Part shown: piece after piece, positions 1-9,566 of the stretch
How the letters are laid out: each line of letters starts with the position of its first letter
Numbering within the stretch: the first letter of the stretch is position 1
Assembly (NCBI GenBank): GCA_964410215.1
Contig: CAYPHA010000024.1
Coordinates: 1-59,178 of the forward strand
Direction of reading: 5' to 3'
DNA from: CAYPHA01 sp964410215
Lineage (GTDB): Bacteria > Calditrichota > Calditrichia > Calditrichales > CAYPHA01
Length of the DNA stretch: 59,178 bases
Notes under the pieces: generated by a model
Told to the model about the DNA's origin: nothing
Seen by the model: the letters and a program-made list of their open reading frames with translations, nothing else
Databases searched by the model: none
Made by a program: the position numbers and the translations under genes

Positions 1-1002
1 GACGAAACGGGGTTCCTCTATTTCCGGGATGATCTGCCTTTTAAAGTAGCAGCCCTTCCCCTGAAGCATATCGCCGGCGATTACCGGGAAAAGCCAGTCG
101 ACACATTGAATGCGGCCTGGACCCGCTTTACGGAGGAAATCACACGCACCGAAGTCTTTGATGCGTTGTACGGAGCGTGTAAAAAGGCCCTGAATAACAG
201 AGAACGCTACCTGAAGCGCACGTTGAACAAAATCCGCGACGCCGAAAATGTGGAGCAGAAAAAAGAACAGGCCGAACTCAAAGGAAACCTCCTGCTTACC
301 TTTAAAAATAATATTGAACCCCATACAGATAAAGTATCACTTCAAAACATCTTTAGCAATACGCAAGAAAAGATTGATATTGCTTTGGATCCGCGTAAAT
401 CCGTCTCGGAAAACGCCCGGGCATATTTCGAAAAGTATAAGAATGTGAACGAACTCAATAACGTGTTTAAGGCAAAAAAAAATGCCTACGCCCATGAATT
501 GGAAGTGGTTACCACGCTACAGGAGGACCTGGAAAACAGCCGTAAAATAACGGAGTTGGAAAAACTGCGTGACCGTCTGGTCGATATGAAAATGATTCAG
601 GCCGGGGATCGGGACATGAAAAGCGAAACCGCCCTGGAATATTCATTTAACAGGGTTTTTCTTGATGAACGCTGGCATGTTTACCTTGGAAAAAATGGCG
701 AGAATAACGACCTGCTGACATTCCGTTTTGCCCATAAGTGGGATTACTGGTTTCATGCCCAGGGTGTTCCCGGTTCTCATGTGGTTTTACGGCTGCCATC
801 GAAGGAAACCGAGCCGCCGCCCGCTGTCCTGGAGCAGGCTGCGCAACTGGCTGCCGCGAACAGCCGTTCGAAACACTCCGAAACGGTTCCGGTCGTTTAT
901 ACCCGGGTCAAATACGTCCACCGCATCCGGAAAGCCTCTCCGGGTACCGTACGTTTAACCAATGAAACCGTGATTTTCGTAAAGCCGTTACGGATATCAT
1001 AA
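1..1002 (+). CDS. rqcH: NFACT-family ribosome quality control protein (RqcH-like), 3' part
   Basis: The reading frame is open from the first base and ends at a TAA at 1000-1002, so the start lies outside the window. The 333 visible residues contain a long charged coiled-coil region (roughly residues 70-200) and a C-terminal NFACT-R domain. Its typical signature, a GKN..NDLLTFRFA stretch followed by WFHAQGVPGSHVVL, lies near residues 225-265. In this family the protein binds obstructed 50S subunits and recruits tRNA-Ala to add C-terminal alanine tails to stalled chains; older annotations call it fibronectin-binding protein. The N-terminal NFACT domain cannot be checked here. The gene converges on the minus-strand PorV-like gene. 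Family assignment is firm; the exact role is from the family. Confidence 0.88.
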   Translation, partial: DETGFLYFRDDLPFKVAALPLKHIAGDYREKPVDTLNAAWTRFTEEITRTEVFDALYGACKKALNNRERYLKRTLNKIRDAENVEQKKEQAELKGNLLLTFKNNIEPHTDKVSLQNIFSNTQEKIDIALDPRKSVSENARAYFEKYKNVNELNNVFKAKKNAYAHELEVVTTLQEDLENSRKITELEKLRDRLVDMKMIQAGDRDMKSETALEYSFNRVFLDERWHVYLGKNGENNDLLTFRFAHKWDYWFHAQGVPGSHVVLRLPSKETEPPPAVLEQAAQLAAANSRSKHSETVPVVYTRVKYVHRIRKASPGTVRLTNETVIFVKPLRIS

Positions 1003-1080
1003 TGTCATTGATATGTAAGTCACACACCAGTTGTATTGAATCGTGTTTATGAATATGGGTGCGCGTATTGATTCAGGAAA

Positions 1081-2058
1081 TCAGAAGAGTTCTGCCAGTT
1101 TAAGGTGAAACGATATGCGATGAATATTTCCCAGCTCACTTTCGTACTCTGTGAACGAGTAATCGAATGCGATTTTGGGAATCTGGAAACCCACCCCTGT
1201 GCTGAAACGTTCCAGGTCATCAAAGCCAAAACGAACGCCGATCAGTTTTCCGTAGGACAGTTCCATCCCCCAGACCGTGTCCATGCTCAGCGGCCCGGCG
1301 TTGAGCTGACTTGCGTATTCGCGTCCTTCCAGTAACAGGTTCAGGTCCATCGACGGCATCAGGAACAGGTTCAGTTTCTCGATATGAAAATCATAAGCCA
1401 CACCGGCCCGCACAGACGGTGTTATGAATTCATTTTCCCCGGTGCTCCATGACAACATGGTAGTGGTTATATCGTGGGCCATAAGACCGAAATGAAGGTT
1501 ATGTGCCATTTTATAGCGCAATGCGGCATCGAAGCCGAAACCCAGGGCCGATTCGACTTCATAATCCCTGTAGATTGTTTTTACATTGACACCCCAGCTC
1601 AGGGATTCAGATAATTTCCGCGCATAGGATACGAGCATCGTGTAGTCTCCGGTATTAAACAGTTTAAGCCGGGACGGATCAATGCGCTGCAGGACTTCAT
1701 CATAAGCATTGCGGCTGTCTTTGATATCATTGACAGTCAGGTAGAACAGGGATACACCGATGGTTGAACCGTTCTGCATGGGATGCGAAGCACCCAGGTA
1801 GTTATACTGAATACTGCTGATAAACTGTTTGCTGTGCATAAACTGCAGTTGTAAACCCTTTGCATCCGTAAGTCCCGCCGGATTCCAGTAGCCCGCGGTA
1901 ACGTCTGTGGCAACGGCGGTATAGGCTCCGGCCAGACCCTGTGCCCTGCCTCCGGCCCCAAGGTATAGAAATTCACCGGCATATTTCTTGAACGACCCGG
2001 CATGAAGATGCATAACCATAAGGGTCAGGATGGTAACGATATAAAGCTGTCTTCTCAT
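1081..2058 (-). CDS. PorV/PorQ family outer-membrane protein
   Basis: The 325-residue product starts with a signal peptide (cleavage near residue 20, after MHLHAG). It continues with the N-terminal block typical of the PorV/PorQ family: FLYLGAGGRAQGLAGAYTAV followed by AGYWNPAGL. The rest alternates short polar and aromatic strands and ends in a phenylalanine (LAELF), as expected of a FadL-like outer-membrane beta barrel. PorV-type proteins work with the type IX secretion system in handling cargo at the outer membrane, which fits the four T9SS-sorted proteins later in this window. It is the last gene of the dnaE operon, 20 bp after the SEC59-like gene. PorV and PorQ cannot be separated from sequence alone. 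Confidence 0.8.
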   Translation of the reverse strand: MRRQLYIVTILTLMVMHLHAGSFKKYAGEFLYLGAGGRAQGLAGAYTAVATDVTAGYWNPAGLTDAKGLQLQFMHSKQFISSIQYNYLGASHPMQNGSTIGVSLFYLTVNDIKDSRNAYDEVLQRIDPSRLKLFNTGDYTMLVSYARKLSESLSWGVNVKTIYRDYEVESALGFGFDAALRYKMAHNLHFGLMAHDITTTMLSWSTGENEFITPSVRAGVAYDFHIEKLNLFLMPSMDLNLLLEGREYASQLNAGPLSMDTVWGMELSYGKLIGVRFGFDDLERFSTGVGFQIPKIAFDYSFTEYESELGNIHRISFHLKLAELF

Positions 2059-2078
2059 ATTAAAAACCGACCTTTTAG

Positions 2079-2660
2079 TTAATAGAATGCAAACATTGCC
2101 AATCCGGAAATCAGCGGTACGGACAGGTTGTCATTTACCGGCAACGGAATCAGTTCGACAATTGCAGCGATTGCGGCAACCGGCAGGGCCTGCCATTTTA
2201 TTCCGTTAACCAGCAGCACAATGAACAGCGCTGTCATGAAAAAACCAAGCGTACCCTCCAGGGTTTTATTAAAAACGCTTTTCTTACCCCAATACTTCCC
2301 GACAATGGCGGCAACCGGATCAGCCAGTGTCAGCAACAGCATCGCCGTAACCGCAATAGCAAACGGAAAGACCAGCACGGAAAGCGTAAGAGCGGCGAAA
2401 AGGAGCGTTGCTCCCGTTAACTGTTTTTCTTTCTCTGACGACCGGAGCAAGCTTGAAAACACCCTCATAAAATATGAATTGGCCAGCGAGGATACCATGC
2501 GTAACAGATCGGCTGTCAGAAAACCTATAGTTAAGATAATACAAATAACTAGAATTTGTTCCCTGTTTAGATAAAAAAAATATAACAAAGGTATAACGGA
2601 AGTGACCAGATGAATGGTTTTCCTGCGGATTTCTGCGCTGAGGGAGAGTGCAACCGGCAT
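2079..2660 (-). CDS. SEC59/DGK1/VTE5-family membrane kinase or cytidylyltransferase-like protein
   Basis: A 193-residue polytopic membrane protein. I place the start at ATG 2660, which overlaps the rpe stop as TAATG and has an AGGGA ribosome site; a longer frame to 2708 would run inside rpe. The N-terminal EIRRKTIHL motif and the LADPVAAIVGKYWGKK block followed by KTLEGTLGFF are characteristic of the CTP-dependent lipid kinase family (dolichol kinase Sec59, diacylglycerol kinase Dgk1, phytol kinase VTE5), often labelled phosphatidate cytidylyltransferase in bacteria. The lipid substrate cannot be told from sequence. It lies between rpe and the PorV-like gene and is probably translationally coupled to rpe. 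Confidence 0.78.
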   Translation of the reverse strand: MPVALSLSAEIRRKTIHLVTSVIPLLYFFYLNREQILVICIILTIGFLTADLLRMVSSLANSYFMRVFSSLLRSSEKEKQLTGATLLFAALTLSVLVFPFAIAVTAMLLLTLADPVAAIVGKYWGKKSVFNKTLEGTLGFFMTALFIVLLVNGIKWQALPVAAIAAIVELIPLPVNDNLSVPLISGLAMFAFY

Positions 2661-3331
2661 TATATTTCCCTGGCCCGGCTGTTCGCCCGTTCCTTCAGCC
2701 TGCTGCAAGCTGCGGCGATATCGGGTTGCGCAAACACAGCAGCCCCCGCTACAAGCACGTCGGCACCGGCTTCAACGACATCACGCACGGTGTCCCTGTT
2801 AATACCACCGTCCACTTCGATCAGGCATTTTGACTGAATGGACGTCAGGTACTGTTTTAAATCGCGAATTTTGTCTAGCGTATAAGGAATGAATTTCTGC
2901 CCGCCGAATCCGGGATTGACCGTCATAATAAGAATCAGATCGGTCATACCGGCCACGGCATGAAGCGTCTGAACCGGTGTGGCGGGATTCAGGGCAATAC
3001 CGGCTTTACAACCCAGCTTTTTTATGGCATCCAGTGTGCGGTCCAGATGCACACAGGTTTCCTGATGCACGGTGATAATCCCAGCCCCGGCAGCGGCAAA
3101 TGCCTCCAGATACGGATCCGGATTGGTCATCATCAGATGAACGTCAAGCGGTAGATCAGTAATTCGCGAAAGCGTGCGGACCATAACCGGTCCGAACGTC
3201 AGATTTGGTACAAAGTGGGCATCCATCACATCGACATGGATAAAATCCGCGCCGTTTTCCGCGACAATTTGAATCTGATCAGTGAGTTTCAGAAGGTCGG
3301 CGGATAAGATAGATGGTGCAAGGTAAACCAT
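2660..3331 (-). CDS. rpe: ribulose-phosphate 3-epimerase
   Basis: At 223 residues it has the standard length for Rpe. It interconverts ribulose 5-phosphate and xylulose 5-phosphate in the pentose phosphate pathway, in the cytoplasm. The TIM-barrel signatures are all visible: LAPSILSAD at the start, HVDVMDAHFVPN with metal and catalytic residues H32 and D34, LDVHLMM, the MTVNPGFGGQ phosphate loop and EVDGGIN with the second catalytic Asp. It follows the PASTA gene by two bases and overlaps the next gene by one base (TAATG), so it is co-transcribed with both. Confidence 0.95.
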   Translation of the reverse strand: MVYLAPSILSADLLKLTDQIQIVAENGADFIHVDVMDAHFVPNLTFGPVMVRTLSRITDLPLDVHLMMTNPDPYLEAFAAAGAGIITVHQETCVHLDRTLDAIKKLGCKAGIALNPATPVQTLHAVAGMTDLILIMTVNPGFGGQKFIPYTLDKIRDLKQYLTSIQSKCLIEVDGGINRDTVRDVVEAGADVLVAGAAVFAQPDIAAACSRLKERANSRAREI

Positions 3332-3333
3332 GA

Positions 3334-4110
3334 TTACTCCTCTGACTCTTCCATCATTTTGCTCGCCGTCAGTTCAATCTCGGTATCTTCGGTAATCGGC
3401 TCGCCGACGTTCAGACTCTGTTTAAGAACCGTTTCCGGAAGCATGTTTTCACTTTCTTCATACGTGACCCGGATACGGTTTACGCCCAGCAATTCCAGTT
3501 GCCGGCGGGCAGCAGAAAGGCTTTTACCGACCAGTTGGGGAATGGTCTTGCGGGACGGCATTTCTCCGAGGCTGACAGTGAGAGTAATGCTGGAACCCTT
3601 CCTGACCTTTTGGCCTTGCGGATAGGACTGGGCGATTACAGCACCTTCAGGATACAGATCATTATAAGCATACATGATCGTTTCCAGTTCCAGTCCGTAG
3701 GATCGCAATTTCAATTCCGCATCACGCGGGGAGAGGCTGAAGAGGTTCGGCATTATAATGGGTTTTTCGCCGATACTTACCGTAAGATACACATTGCGGC
3801 CGATTTTCACGGTAGAAAACGGGACCGGCATCTGTTCCACGACCGTTCCGACTTCATAATGTTCATCATAGACGGAATCGGCTATGATCACATGGAATCC
3901 CTGTTTTTCGAGCGACTGTTTAGCTTCGTCGATCGATTTTTCCACGACATCCGGCATCTGCATTTCCCTCCCCTGATGGGTATAGAGCGGCATTACCACC
4001 TTATCCATCAATAGTACCAGAAGGAACAGAATAAAAAACAATAAAATGACCTGAGCAATCCTGTGTGCCCGGATCCAATTCCAGAAACTGTCAAAGCCGT
4101 TCAGATTCAT
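3334..4110 (-). CDS. membrane-anchored triple-PASTA protein without a kinase domain
   Basis: A 258-residue protein with a short cytoplasmic N-terminus, one membrane helix at about residues 17-37 and three PASTA repeats outside the membrane (about 50-113, 114-182 and 183-253). Each repeat has the P-V/L-x-L/G-K/D-A-x-x-x-L core and an xVxLTVSxG end. PASTA domains bind peptidoglycan or beta-lactams. In Firmicutes and Actinobacteria they are fused to Ser/Thr kinases or penicillin-binding proteins, but no such domain is present here. FCB bacteria often carry a stand-alone form next to rpe, as here (2 bp apart). A role in sensing or organising the cell wall is inference. Confidence 0.83.
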   Translation of the reverse strand: MNLNGFDSFWNWIRAHRIAQVILLFFILFLLVLLMDKVVMPLYTHQGREMQMPDVVEKSIDEAKQSLEKQGFHVIIADSVYDEHYEVGTVVEQMPVPFSTVKIGRNVYLTVSIGEKPIIMPNLFSLSPRDAELKLRSYGLELETIMYAYNDLYPEGAVIAQSYPQGQKVRKGSSITLTVSLGEMPSRKTIPQLVGKSLSAARRQLELLGVNRIRVTYEESENMLPETVLKQSLNVGEPITEDTEIELTASKMMEESEE

Positions 4111-4133
4111 GCCGATATGTTACCTTTGTATGG

Positions 4134-4574
4134 TTATTTACTCTCAACAATTATTGTAACGGGTCCGTAGTTCAACAGGTCCACATCCATCATCGTTCCG
4201 AAAATACCCGTTTCAACCGGAACGCCTGATGAACGTATCGTCTCGACAAATCGTTCATATAGCATTTCACCTTGCTCCGGAGGCGCCGCACGGATGAAGC
4301 TGGGCCTTCTTCCCTTGCGCGTATCGCCAAGAAGGGTGAATTGTGAAATAGCCAGCACTTCGCCGCCGATATCGAGCAGGGAGCGGTTCATTTTTCCTTC
4401 ATCGTCTTCAAAAATGCGTAAATTTACACATTTGTCGGCAACGAAATCAATATCTGCGGCCGTATCGGAATCGGCAACGCCAATGAGGAGCATAATCCCT
4501 TTGCCAATGCTCCCTACAATTTGCCCGTCCACACTGACGGATGCTCTTCGGACCCGTTGCAACACGACTTTCAT
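4134..4574 (-). CDS. dtd: D-aminoacyl-tRNA deacylase
   Basis: The 146-residue protein matches Dtd in length and motifs: MKVVLQRV at the start, the SQFTLLGD catalytic block with TRKGRRPSF, and NYGPVTI near the C-terminus in place of the usual NDGPVT. Dtd hydrolyses D-amino acids (and Gly from tRNA-Ala) off mischarged tRNA in the cytoplasm. Its start overlaps the dnaE stop as ATGA (4571-4574), so translation is probably coupled to the polymerase gene. It is the second gene of the operon and lies 23 bp before the PASTA gene. Confidence 0.95.
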   Translation of the reverse strand: MKVVLQRVRRASVSVDGQIVGSIGKGIMLLIGVADSDTAADIDFVADKCVNLRIFEDDEGKMNRSLLDIGGEVLAISQFTLLGDTRKGRRPSFIRAAPPEQGEMLYERFVETIRSSGVPVETGIFGTMMDVDLLNYGPVTIIVESK

Positions 4575-7500
4575 CGCGTCTCCTTTAATTTGACCCTGAT
4601 ATTTTCCGTTCCAATAATGGTGCTGAGCTGATTAAGTGTTGCAAATGTCAAATTTATCTTCAGTGCTTTTGACATAAGCTGAACTCCCTGCGATCCGTTA
4701 GCTGCAATACGAAAATAGATTTTACTGTTACCCGGACTGGAAGTAAAGGCCATTTTCAGTTCATGGAGCTGGACATCCGTAAAGGTATCTGCGCTCAGTG
4801 AAAGCATAATGGATTCGGTGAGCAGTTCCGGCGCGTTCTCGAGCGGTATAATGGAATCACCGATCAGTTTAATGGTATTGTCCGTAATATCCGAATTCAG
4901 TTTTCCTTCGATCATGACGACCTGGTCATTCTTCAACAGTGCTTCAAATTGAGGAAATACTGAGCTGAATACGACAATCTCATATGTACGTGTAAAATCT
5001 TCCAGTTTTACGAAAGCCATCTTCTGCTGCTTCTTGTCGTAGAGAATTCTCAGATCGACGATTTGCCCCCCGACCCGCATGATACCGGATTGTGTTTGAG
5101 CAGAAGTCAGGCTTTGATCCATGACGGCTACGATATCCGTAGCAAAAAGTGTCAGAATCGCCCTGTAATTTTCCAGGGGATGTCCGGAAATATAGAAGCC
5201 GAGTAATTGTTTTTCCTGTTTCAGTTTTTCCGCGACACTCCAGTCCGGGATGTCCGGCAATTCCGGATAGGATATCAGACCGGCTTCATCGTTGTCGTCA
5301 CCGTTTAACTCGAAAATTGACCGCTGTTCCCTGTTTCTGTTTCGTTGATTCTGATAATTCTGGCCGAATTCTACGGCGGATTCGATCATATTATACAATT
5401 GGGCACGGTTTCCCTCCAGGGAATCCATCGCACCGGCCATAGCCAGGTTTTCCAGTACTTTTTTATTGACAAGGCGCATATCGATATTGTTCATCATATC
5501 AAACAGGGTTTTAAACTGACCGTGTTCTTCACGGGCTTTCACTATGGAAGCAATCGCGCCGCTGCCGACATTTTTAATAGCCTGCATACCGAAGGCGATG
5601 ACATCCTTTTCGATGGGTACAAAGTTGGCCTGGCTGTAATTGACATCGGGTGCTTTTATTTTAATACCCAATTTACGGCATTCTTCCATCAGGATCATCA
5701 CACGATCACTGTTACCCACTTCACTGGTAAGGTTGGCTGACATGAATTCAGCCGGATAATGTGCTTTCAGGTAGGCTGTCTGATAGGCGATCACCGCGTA
5801 GGCTGTCGAATGGGATTTATTAAAGCCGTATTCGGCAAATTTTTCGATCAGATCAGCGATCGCTCCGGCTGCATCTTTTTCGATACCGTTTTCCATGCAA
5901 CCTTCAATGAACATCTCTTTTTGCTCCGCCATCACCTCTTTTTTCTTCTTTCCCATGGCCCGTCGCATCAAATCCGCCTGAGCCAGGCTGAAGCCGCCCA
6001 GCTGTGAGGCGATCTGCATCACCTGTTCCTGATAGACAATAATACCGTAGGTCTCTTTCAAAATCGGTTCCAGTTTCGGATGCAGGTATTCAATCTCCTT
6101 ACGGCCGTATTTACGATCGATAAAATCATCGATCATCCGCATCGGTCCGGGCCGGTAAAGGGCGTTCATGGCAATTAGATCTTCGATCCTGCCGGGTTTC
6201 AGTTTTTTTAGATATTCCTGCATTCCTGAACTTTCAAACTGGAATACACCGACCGTAAGGCCCTCTCCGAACAATTTGTAGGTTTCACTGTCTTCCAGGG
6301 GGATCTGTTCAACAGAAAAGTCTGTATCATACAACGCGCGGATCATGTCTTCCGTTTTCCGGATCACCGTCAGGTTGCGTAAACCGAGAAAATCCATCTT
6401 CAGAAGGCCGATCGCTTCGCACCAGCCCATGGTCCACTGTGTCGTAATTTCCTGATCGGAATTTTTATAAAGTGGCACGAAATTCGTTATATCATCCGGC
6501 GCAATAATGATACCGGCGGCGTGGACCGATGAATGCCGGGCAATCCCTTCGAGGGTTCTGGAATATTTTACCAGTTCCTGAAGCTGATGGTCATCGCTCT
6601 CGGCAAGTTCTTTCAACTCGGGTACTTCATCGAATGCTTTTTTAAGAGGCATGGGTTTCGCACCCTGAACAGGGATCTGCTTGGCAATGGCATCGGCTTT
6701 TGGGATGGGGATTTTCAGAACCCGGGAGACATCTCGAATCACACCGCGGGAAGCCATCGTTCCAAAGGTAATGATCTGTGCAACATTTTTCTGGCCGTAT
6801 TTTTCGCGGACATAATCGATGACCTCATCCCTGCGCTCGACACAAAAGTCGATATCAATATCGGGCATCGTGACACGTTCCGGGTTCAGAAACCGTTCAA
6901 ACAGGAGCCCGTAACGCAGCGGATCCACATCCGTTATACCCAGGCTGTAAGCGACAATACTTCCGGCAGCCGAACCGCGTCCCAGTCCGACTGGTATATT
7001 TTTATCCCTCGCGGCCTGTATAAAATCCTGTGTAATGAGGAAGTAACCGGCAAATCCCATTTTCCGGATGATACCCAGCTCATGGTTCAGGCGCTCTTCC
7101 ACATCCTTGTCCATGTTCCTGTACTTAGACTGTGCCCCGCGGTATGAAAGCCGCTTAAGGTATTCATCCGGAGAGATATCGCCTTCCTTTTCGGGTATGG
7201 GAAAGCGGGGCAGATGCCGTTTGGTAAAATCGATTTCCAGATCGATCTTCTCCGCTATCTCTTCCGTTCGGTCCAGCACATCGGATTTATCACGAAACAA
7301 CTGGAACATCTCATCCGGTGATTTAATATACAGGTCCTCGGTACCGTAACGCATCCGGTTCGGATCATCCCGGTCTTTACCGGTTTGCAGGCAGAGCAGG
7401 ATATCGTGAGCTTCATGATCACCGCGGTTTAGATAGTGGTTATCATTGGTAGCAATAACCGGAATGTGCATCTCTTTCGCCAGATCATAGACCTGCGGAT

Positions 7501-8056
7501 AGACGAGCTGTTCTTCGGGTATTCGGTGGTCCTGTATTTCCATGTAAAAATCATCGCCAAAAATGTCGATATATTCTTCGGCGGCAGCGATGGCTTCCTT
7601 TTTACTGCCTCTTCTGAGTTTATAGGGGATTTCCCCTTTCATGCATGCGGAGGTTGCTATCAGGCCGTCGGCATATTTGCGCAGCAACTCTTTGTCGATC
7701 CTGGGTTTATAGTACATGCCTTCCAGGTAGGCATAGGAAGAGAGTTTTATCAGGTTCCGGTAACCCGTTTCATTCTTCGCCAGCAACACCAGGTGATAAG
7801 CTGTGGCTTCGCCTTCCACCGCTTTCCTCAATCCCCTTTCACGGGGTGCGAGGTAGGCTTCCATTCCAATAATCGGTTTAATATCGGCTTTCACGGCCTG
7901 CTTGTAAAATTCAAGTGTCCCGAACATGTTCCCGTGGTCGGTAATAGCGATAGCATTCATGTTCAGTTCCGAAGTACGCTGTACGATATCCTTTATTTTC
8001 GCCGCTCCGTCGAGGAGAGAATAATGCGTATGACTGTGAAGATGAACAAAAGACAC
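4571..8056 (-). CDS. dnaE: DNA polymerase III alpha subunit
   Basis: The 1161-residue replicative polymerase has the DnaE architecture. The N-terminal PHP domain starts with HLHSHTHYSLLDG (5-17). The polymerase core has GLGRGSAAGS near 357 and the catalytic PDIDIDF at 398-404 that holds two metal-binding aspartates. Helix-hairpin-helix and OB-fold domains follow, the OB-fold from about residue 990 (VGGQIVDLR). It lacks the fused proofreading exonuclease of PolC. It is the first gene of a six-gene minus-strand operon (dtd, PASTA, rpe, SEC59-like, PorV-like) and overlaps dtd by four bases. The 265-bp AT-rich spacer upstream is shared with the divergent DUF1015 gene and should hold both promoters. 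Confidence 0.97.
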   Translation of the reverse strand: MSFVHLHSHTHYSLLDGAAKIKDIVQRTSELNMNAIAITDHGNMFGTLEFYKQAVKADIKPIIGMEAYLAPRERGLRKAVEGEATAYHLVLLAKNETGYRNLIKLSSYAYLEGMYYKPRIDKELLRKYADGLIATSACMKGEIPYKLRRGSKKEAIAAAEEYIDIFGDDFYMEIQDHRIPEEQLVYPQVYDLAKEMHIPVIATNDNHYLNRGDHEAHDILLCLQTGKDRDDPNRMRYGTEDLYIKSPDEMFQLFRDKSDVLDRTEEIAEKIDLEIDFTKRHLPRFPIPEKEGDISPDEYLKRLSYRGAQSKYRNMDKDVEERLNHELGIIRKMGFAGYFLITQDFIQAARDKNIPVGLGRGSAAGSIVAYSLGITDVDPLRYGLLFERFLNPERVTMPDIDIDFCVERRDEVIDYVREKYGQKNVAQIITFGTMASRGVIRDVSRVLKIPIPKADAIAKQIPVQGAKPMPLKKAFDEVPELKELAESDDHQLQELVKYSRTLEGIARHSSVHAAGIIIAPDDITNFVPLYKNSDQEITTQWTMGWCEAIGLLKMDFLGLRNLTVIRKTEDMIRALYDTDFSVEQIPLEDSETYKLFGEGLTVGVFQFESSGMQEYLKKLKPGRIEDLIAMNALYRPGPMRMIDDFIDRKYGRKEIEYLHPKLEPILKETYGIIVYQEQVMQIASQLGGFSLAQADLMRRAMGKKKKEVMAEQKEMFIEGCMENGIEKDAAGAIADLIEKFAEYGFNKSHSTAYAVIAYQTAYLKAHYPAEFMSANLTSEVGNSDRVMILMEECRKLGIKIKAPDVNYSQANFVPIEKDVIAFGMQAIKNVGSGAIASIVKAREEHGQFKTLFDMMNNIDMRLVNKKVLENLAMAGAMDSLEGNRAQLYNMIESAVEFGQNYQNQRNRNREQRSIFELNGDDNDEAGLISYPELPDIPDWSVAEKLKQEKQLLGFYISGHPLENYRAILTLFATDIVAVMDQSLTSAQTQSGIMRVGGQIVDLRILYDKKQQKMAFVKLEDFTRTYEIVVFSSVFPQFEALLKNDQVVMIEGKLNSDITDNTIKLIGDSIIPLENAPELLTESIMLSLSADTFTDVQLHELKMAFTSSPGNSKIYFRIAANGSQGVQLMSKALKINLTFATLNQLSTIIGTENIRVKLKETR

Positions 8057-8321
8057 GCGGCAGTCCTTTAATTTGAATATTTTAAACTGTTGATTTTTAA
8101 TAAATTAAGATAATAACAGCACATTTAATAATTTAAAATTTGACTCTCTGAATTGCAAAATTATTTCGAATCAATTCCCATCTGAGCATAAGGATAAAAA
8201 AAGTTGAAAAATTCCATATTTTCCGGATTGTATCAGGGAAAATTTCTTTGAATTGATATTTTTGATTCGTAATATTCATTCTTATTTTGATTTTAATATT
8301 GGACGTAAAAGGAGCTTAAAA
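8057..8321. other. divergent intergenic region between dnaE and the DUF1015 gene
   Basis: A very AT-rich 265-bp spacer between divergent genes. It has no open frame or RNA gene that I recognise. It must carry promoters for the dnaE operon (minus) and for the DUF1015 gene (plus). Confidence 0.6.
8248..8275 (+). promoter_or_regulatory. candidate promoter of the DUF1015 gene
   Basis: TTGAAT at 8248-8253 and TAATAT at 8270-8275 are separated by 16 bp, and the pair lies about 45 bp before the ATG at 8322. The match to a sigma-70-like promoter is moderate. In such AT-rich DNA similar pairs arise by chance, so this is only a candidate. Confidence 0.3.
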
Positions 8322-9566
8322 ATGGCATGCATTAAACCCTTCAAAGGTGTTCGCCCGGCACAGGAAGTGGCCGACCGTGTCGCCTCACCGCCCTATGATG
8401 TATTGAATACGGAGGAAGCCAGAGTGATGGCAGGTGACAATGATATATCTTTTCTGCATATCAATAAACCGGAAATTGATTTACCCGCGGGAACAGATCC
8501 GTATGACACATCGGTTTATGAAAAAGGATCTGAAAATCTGAATTCATTTATGGAGAAGCACATTCTTCTTCAGGATGCGGTCCCCTGCTTTTATATTTAC
8601 CGGCAGATCATGGGAACGCATACACAGACCGGAATCGTTGCCGGGGCTTCCGTGGAGGAATACCAGAACGATCGTATTAAAAAACATGAGCTGACCCGTC
8701 CCGTTAAAGAAGATGACCGGGTGAACCATATCCTTGCCCTGAACGCGCAGACCGGTCCTGTATTTCTGACGTACCGTGCTTCCGCTGAAATCGATACGAT
8801 TGTCGAACACATATCGTCAGAGGAGCCGACCTATGATTTTACGGCGGATGACGGCATCCGTCATACCTTCTGGGTCGTTGATTCACCGGCGGATATCAGC
8901 CGGATCGAGAGTGCGTTCGACAAACTGGACTGTCTGTATGTCGCTGATGGCCACCATCGTTCTGCAGCCGCTTCACGGGTATGTGAAATGAAAAAAAAAT
9001 CCAACCCTAGCCATACCGGACATGAAGCTTATAATTATTTTCTCTCCGTCATTTTTCCGGATAATCAGATGTATATAATGGACTACAACCGTGTTGTCAC
9101 CGACCTGAACGGAATGTCCGCCGCAGCTTTTATTGAGAAAGTGTCTGCTGATTTTACCGTTGAGGAGACGAGTGCAACAGTCGCAAAGCCCGAACACAAA
9201 CATGTATTTTCCATGTACCTGGAGGGTACGTGGTACCGTTTAACGGCCAGGCAGGGCACGTTCAATGACGCTGATCCTGTAAACCGTCTGGATGCCGCTA
9301 TTTTACAAAACAACCTGCTGCATCCCCTGTTGGGCATCCAGGATCCCCGTAAGGACAAGCGTATTGATTTCGTTGGCGGGATGCGTGGTCTTGCAGAGCT
9401 GAAACGCCGTGTGGATTCCGGCGAAATGGCAGTCGCTTTCGCTTTATACCCGACATCCATTGAAGACCTGATGTCCATCGCTGATGCCGGTCAGACCATG
9501 CCACCCAAATCGACCTGGTTTGAACCTAAATTACGGAGTGGACTGGTTATACGTCTATTGGACTAA
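8322..9566 (+). CDS. DUF1015 family protein
   Basis: I chose ATG 8322 over an upstream in-frame ATG at 8253 because it has an AGGAG site seven bases before it and begins with the family's usual MACIKPFKGVRP. The 414-residue product shows the conserved DUF1015 blocks: VASPPYDVLN, a CFYIYRQ strand, the KKHELTRPVKEDDRV motif, YVADGHHRSAAA and RIDFVGG near the C-terminus. The HE-T and DGHHR motifs suggest an enzyme using metal or phosphate, but the family has no established reaction that I can name. The gene stands alone, divergent from dnaE, and its stop overlaps the stop of the convergent NtrC-type regulator. Confidence 0.88.
   Translation: MACIKPFKGVRPAQEVADRVASPPYDVLNTEEARVMAGDNDISFLHINKPEIDLPAGTDPYDTSVYEKGSENLNSFMEKHILLQDAVPCFYIYRQIMGTHTQTGIVAGASVEEYQNDRIKKHELTRPVKEDDRVNHILALNAQTGPVFLTYRASAEIDTIVEHISSEEPTYDFTADDGIRHTFWVVDSPADISRIESAFDKLDCLYVADGHHRSAAASRVCEMKKKSNPSHTGHEAYNYFLSVIFPDNQMYIMDYNRVVTDLNGMSAAAFIEKVSADFTVEETSATVAKPEHKHVFSMYLEGTWYRLTARQGTFNDADPVNRLDAAILQNNLLHPLLGIQDPRKDKRIDFVGGMRGLAELKRRVDSGEMAVAFALYPTSIEDLMSIADAGQTMPPKSTWFEPKLRSGLVIRLLD

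Noticed and set aside
7436..8071. 211-codon open frame antisense to dnaE
   Set aside because: It lies fully within the dnaE PHP region on the opposite strand and its product resembles no protein; other long frames antisense to dnaE (6533-7147, 5345-5740) are of the same kind.
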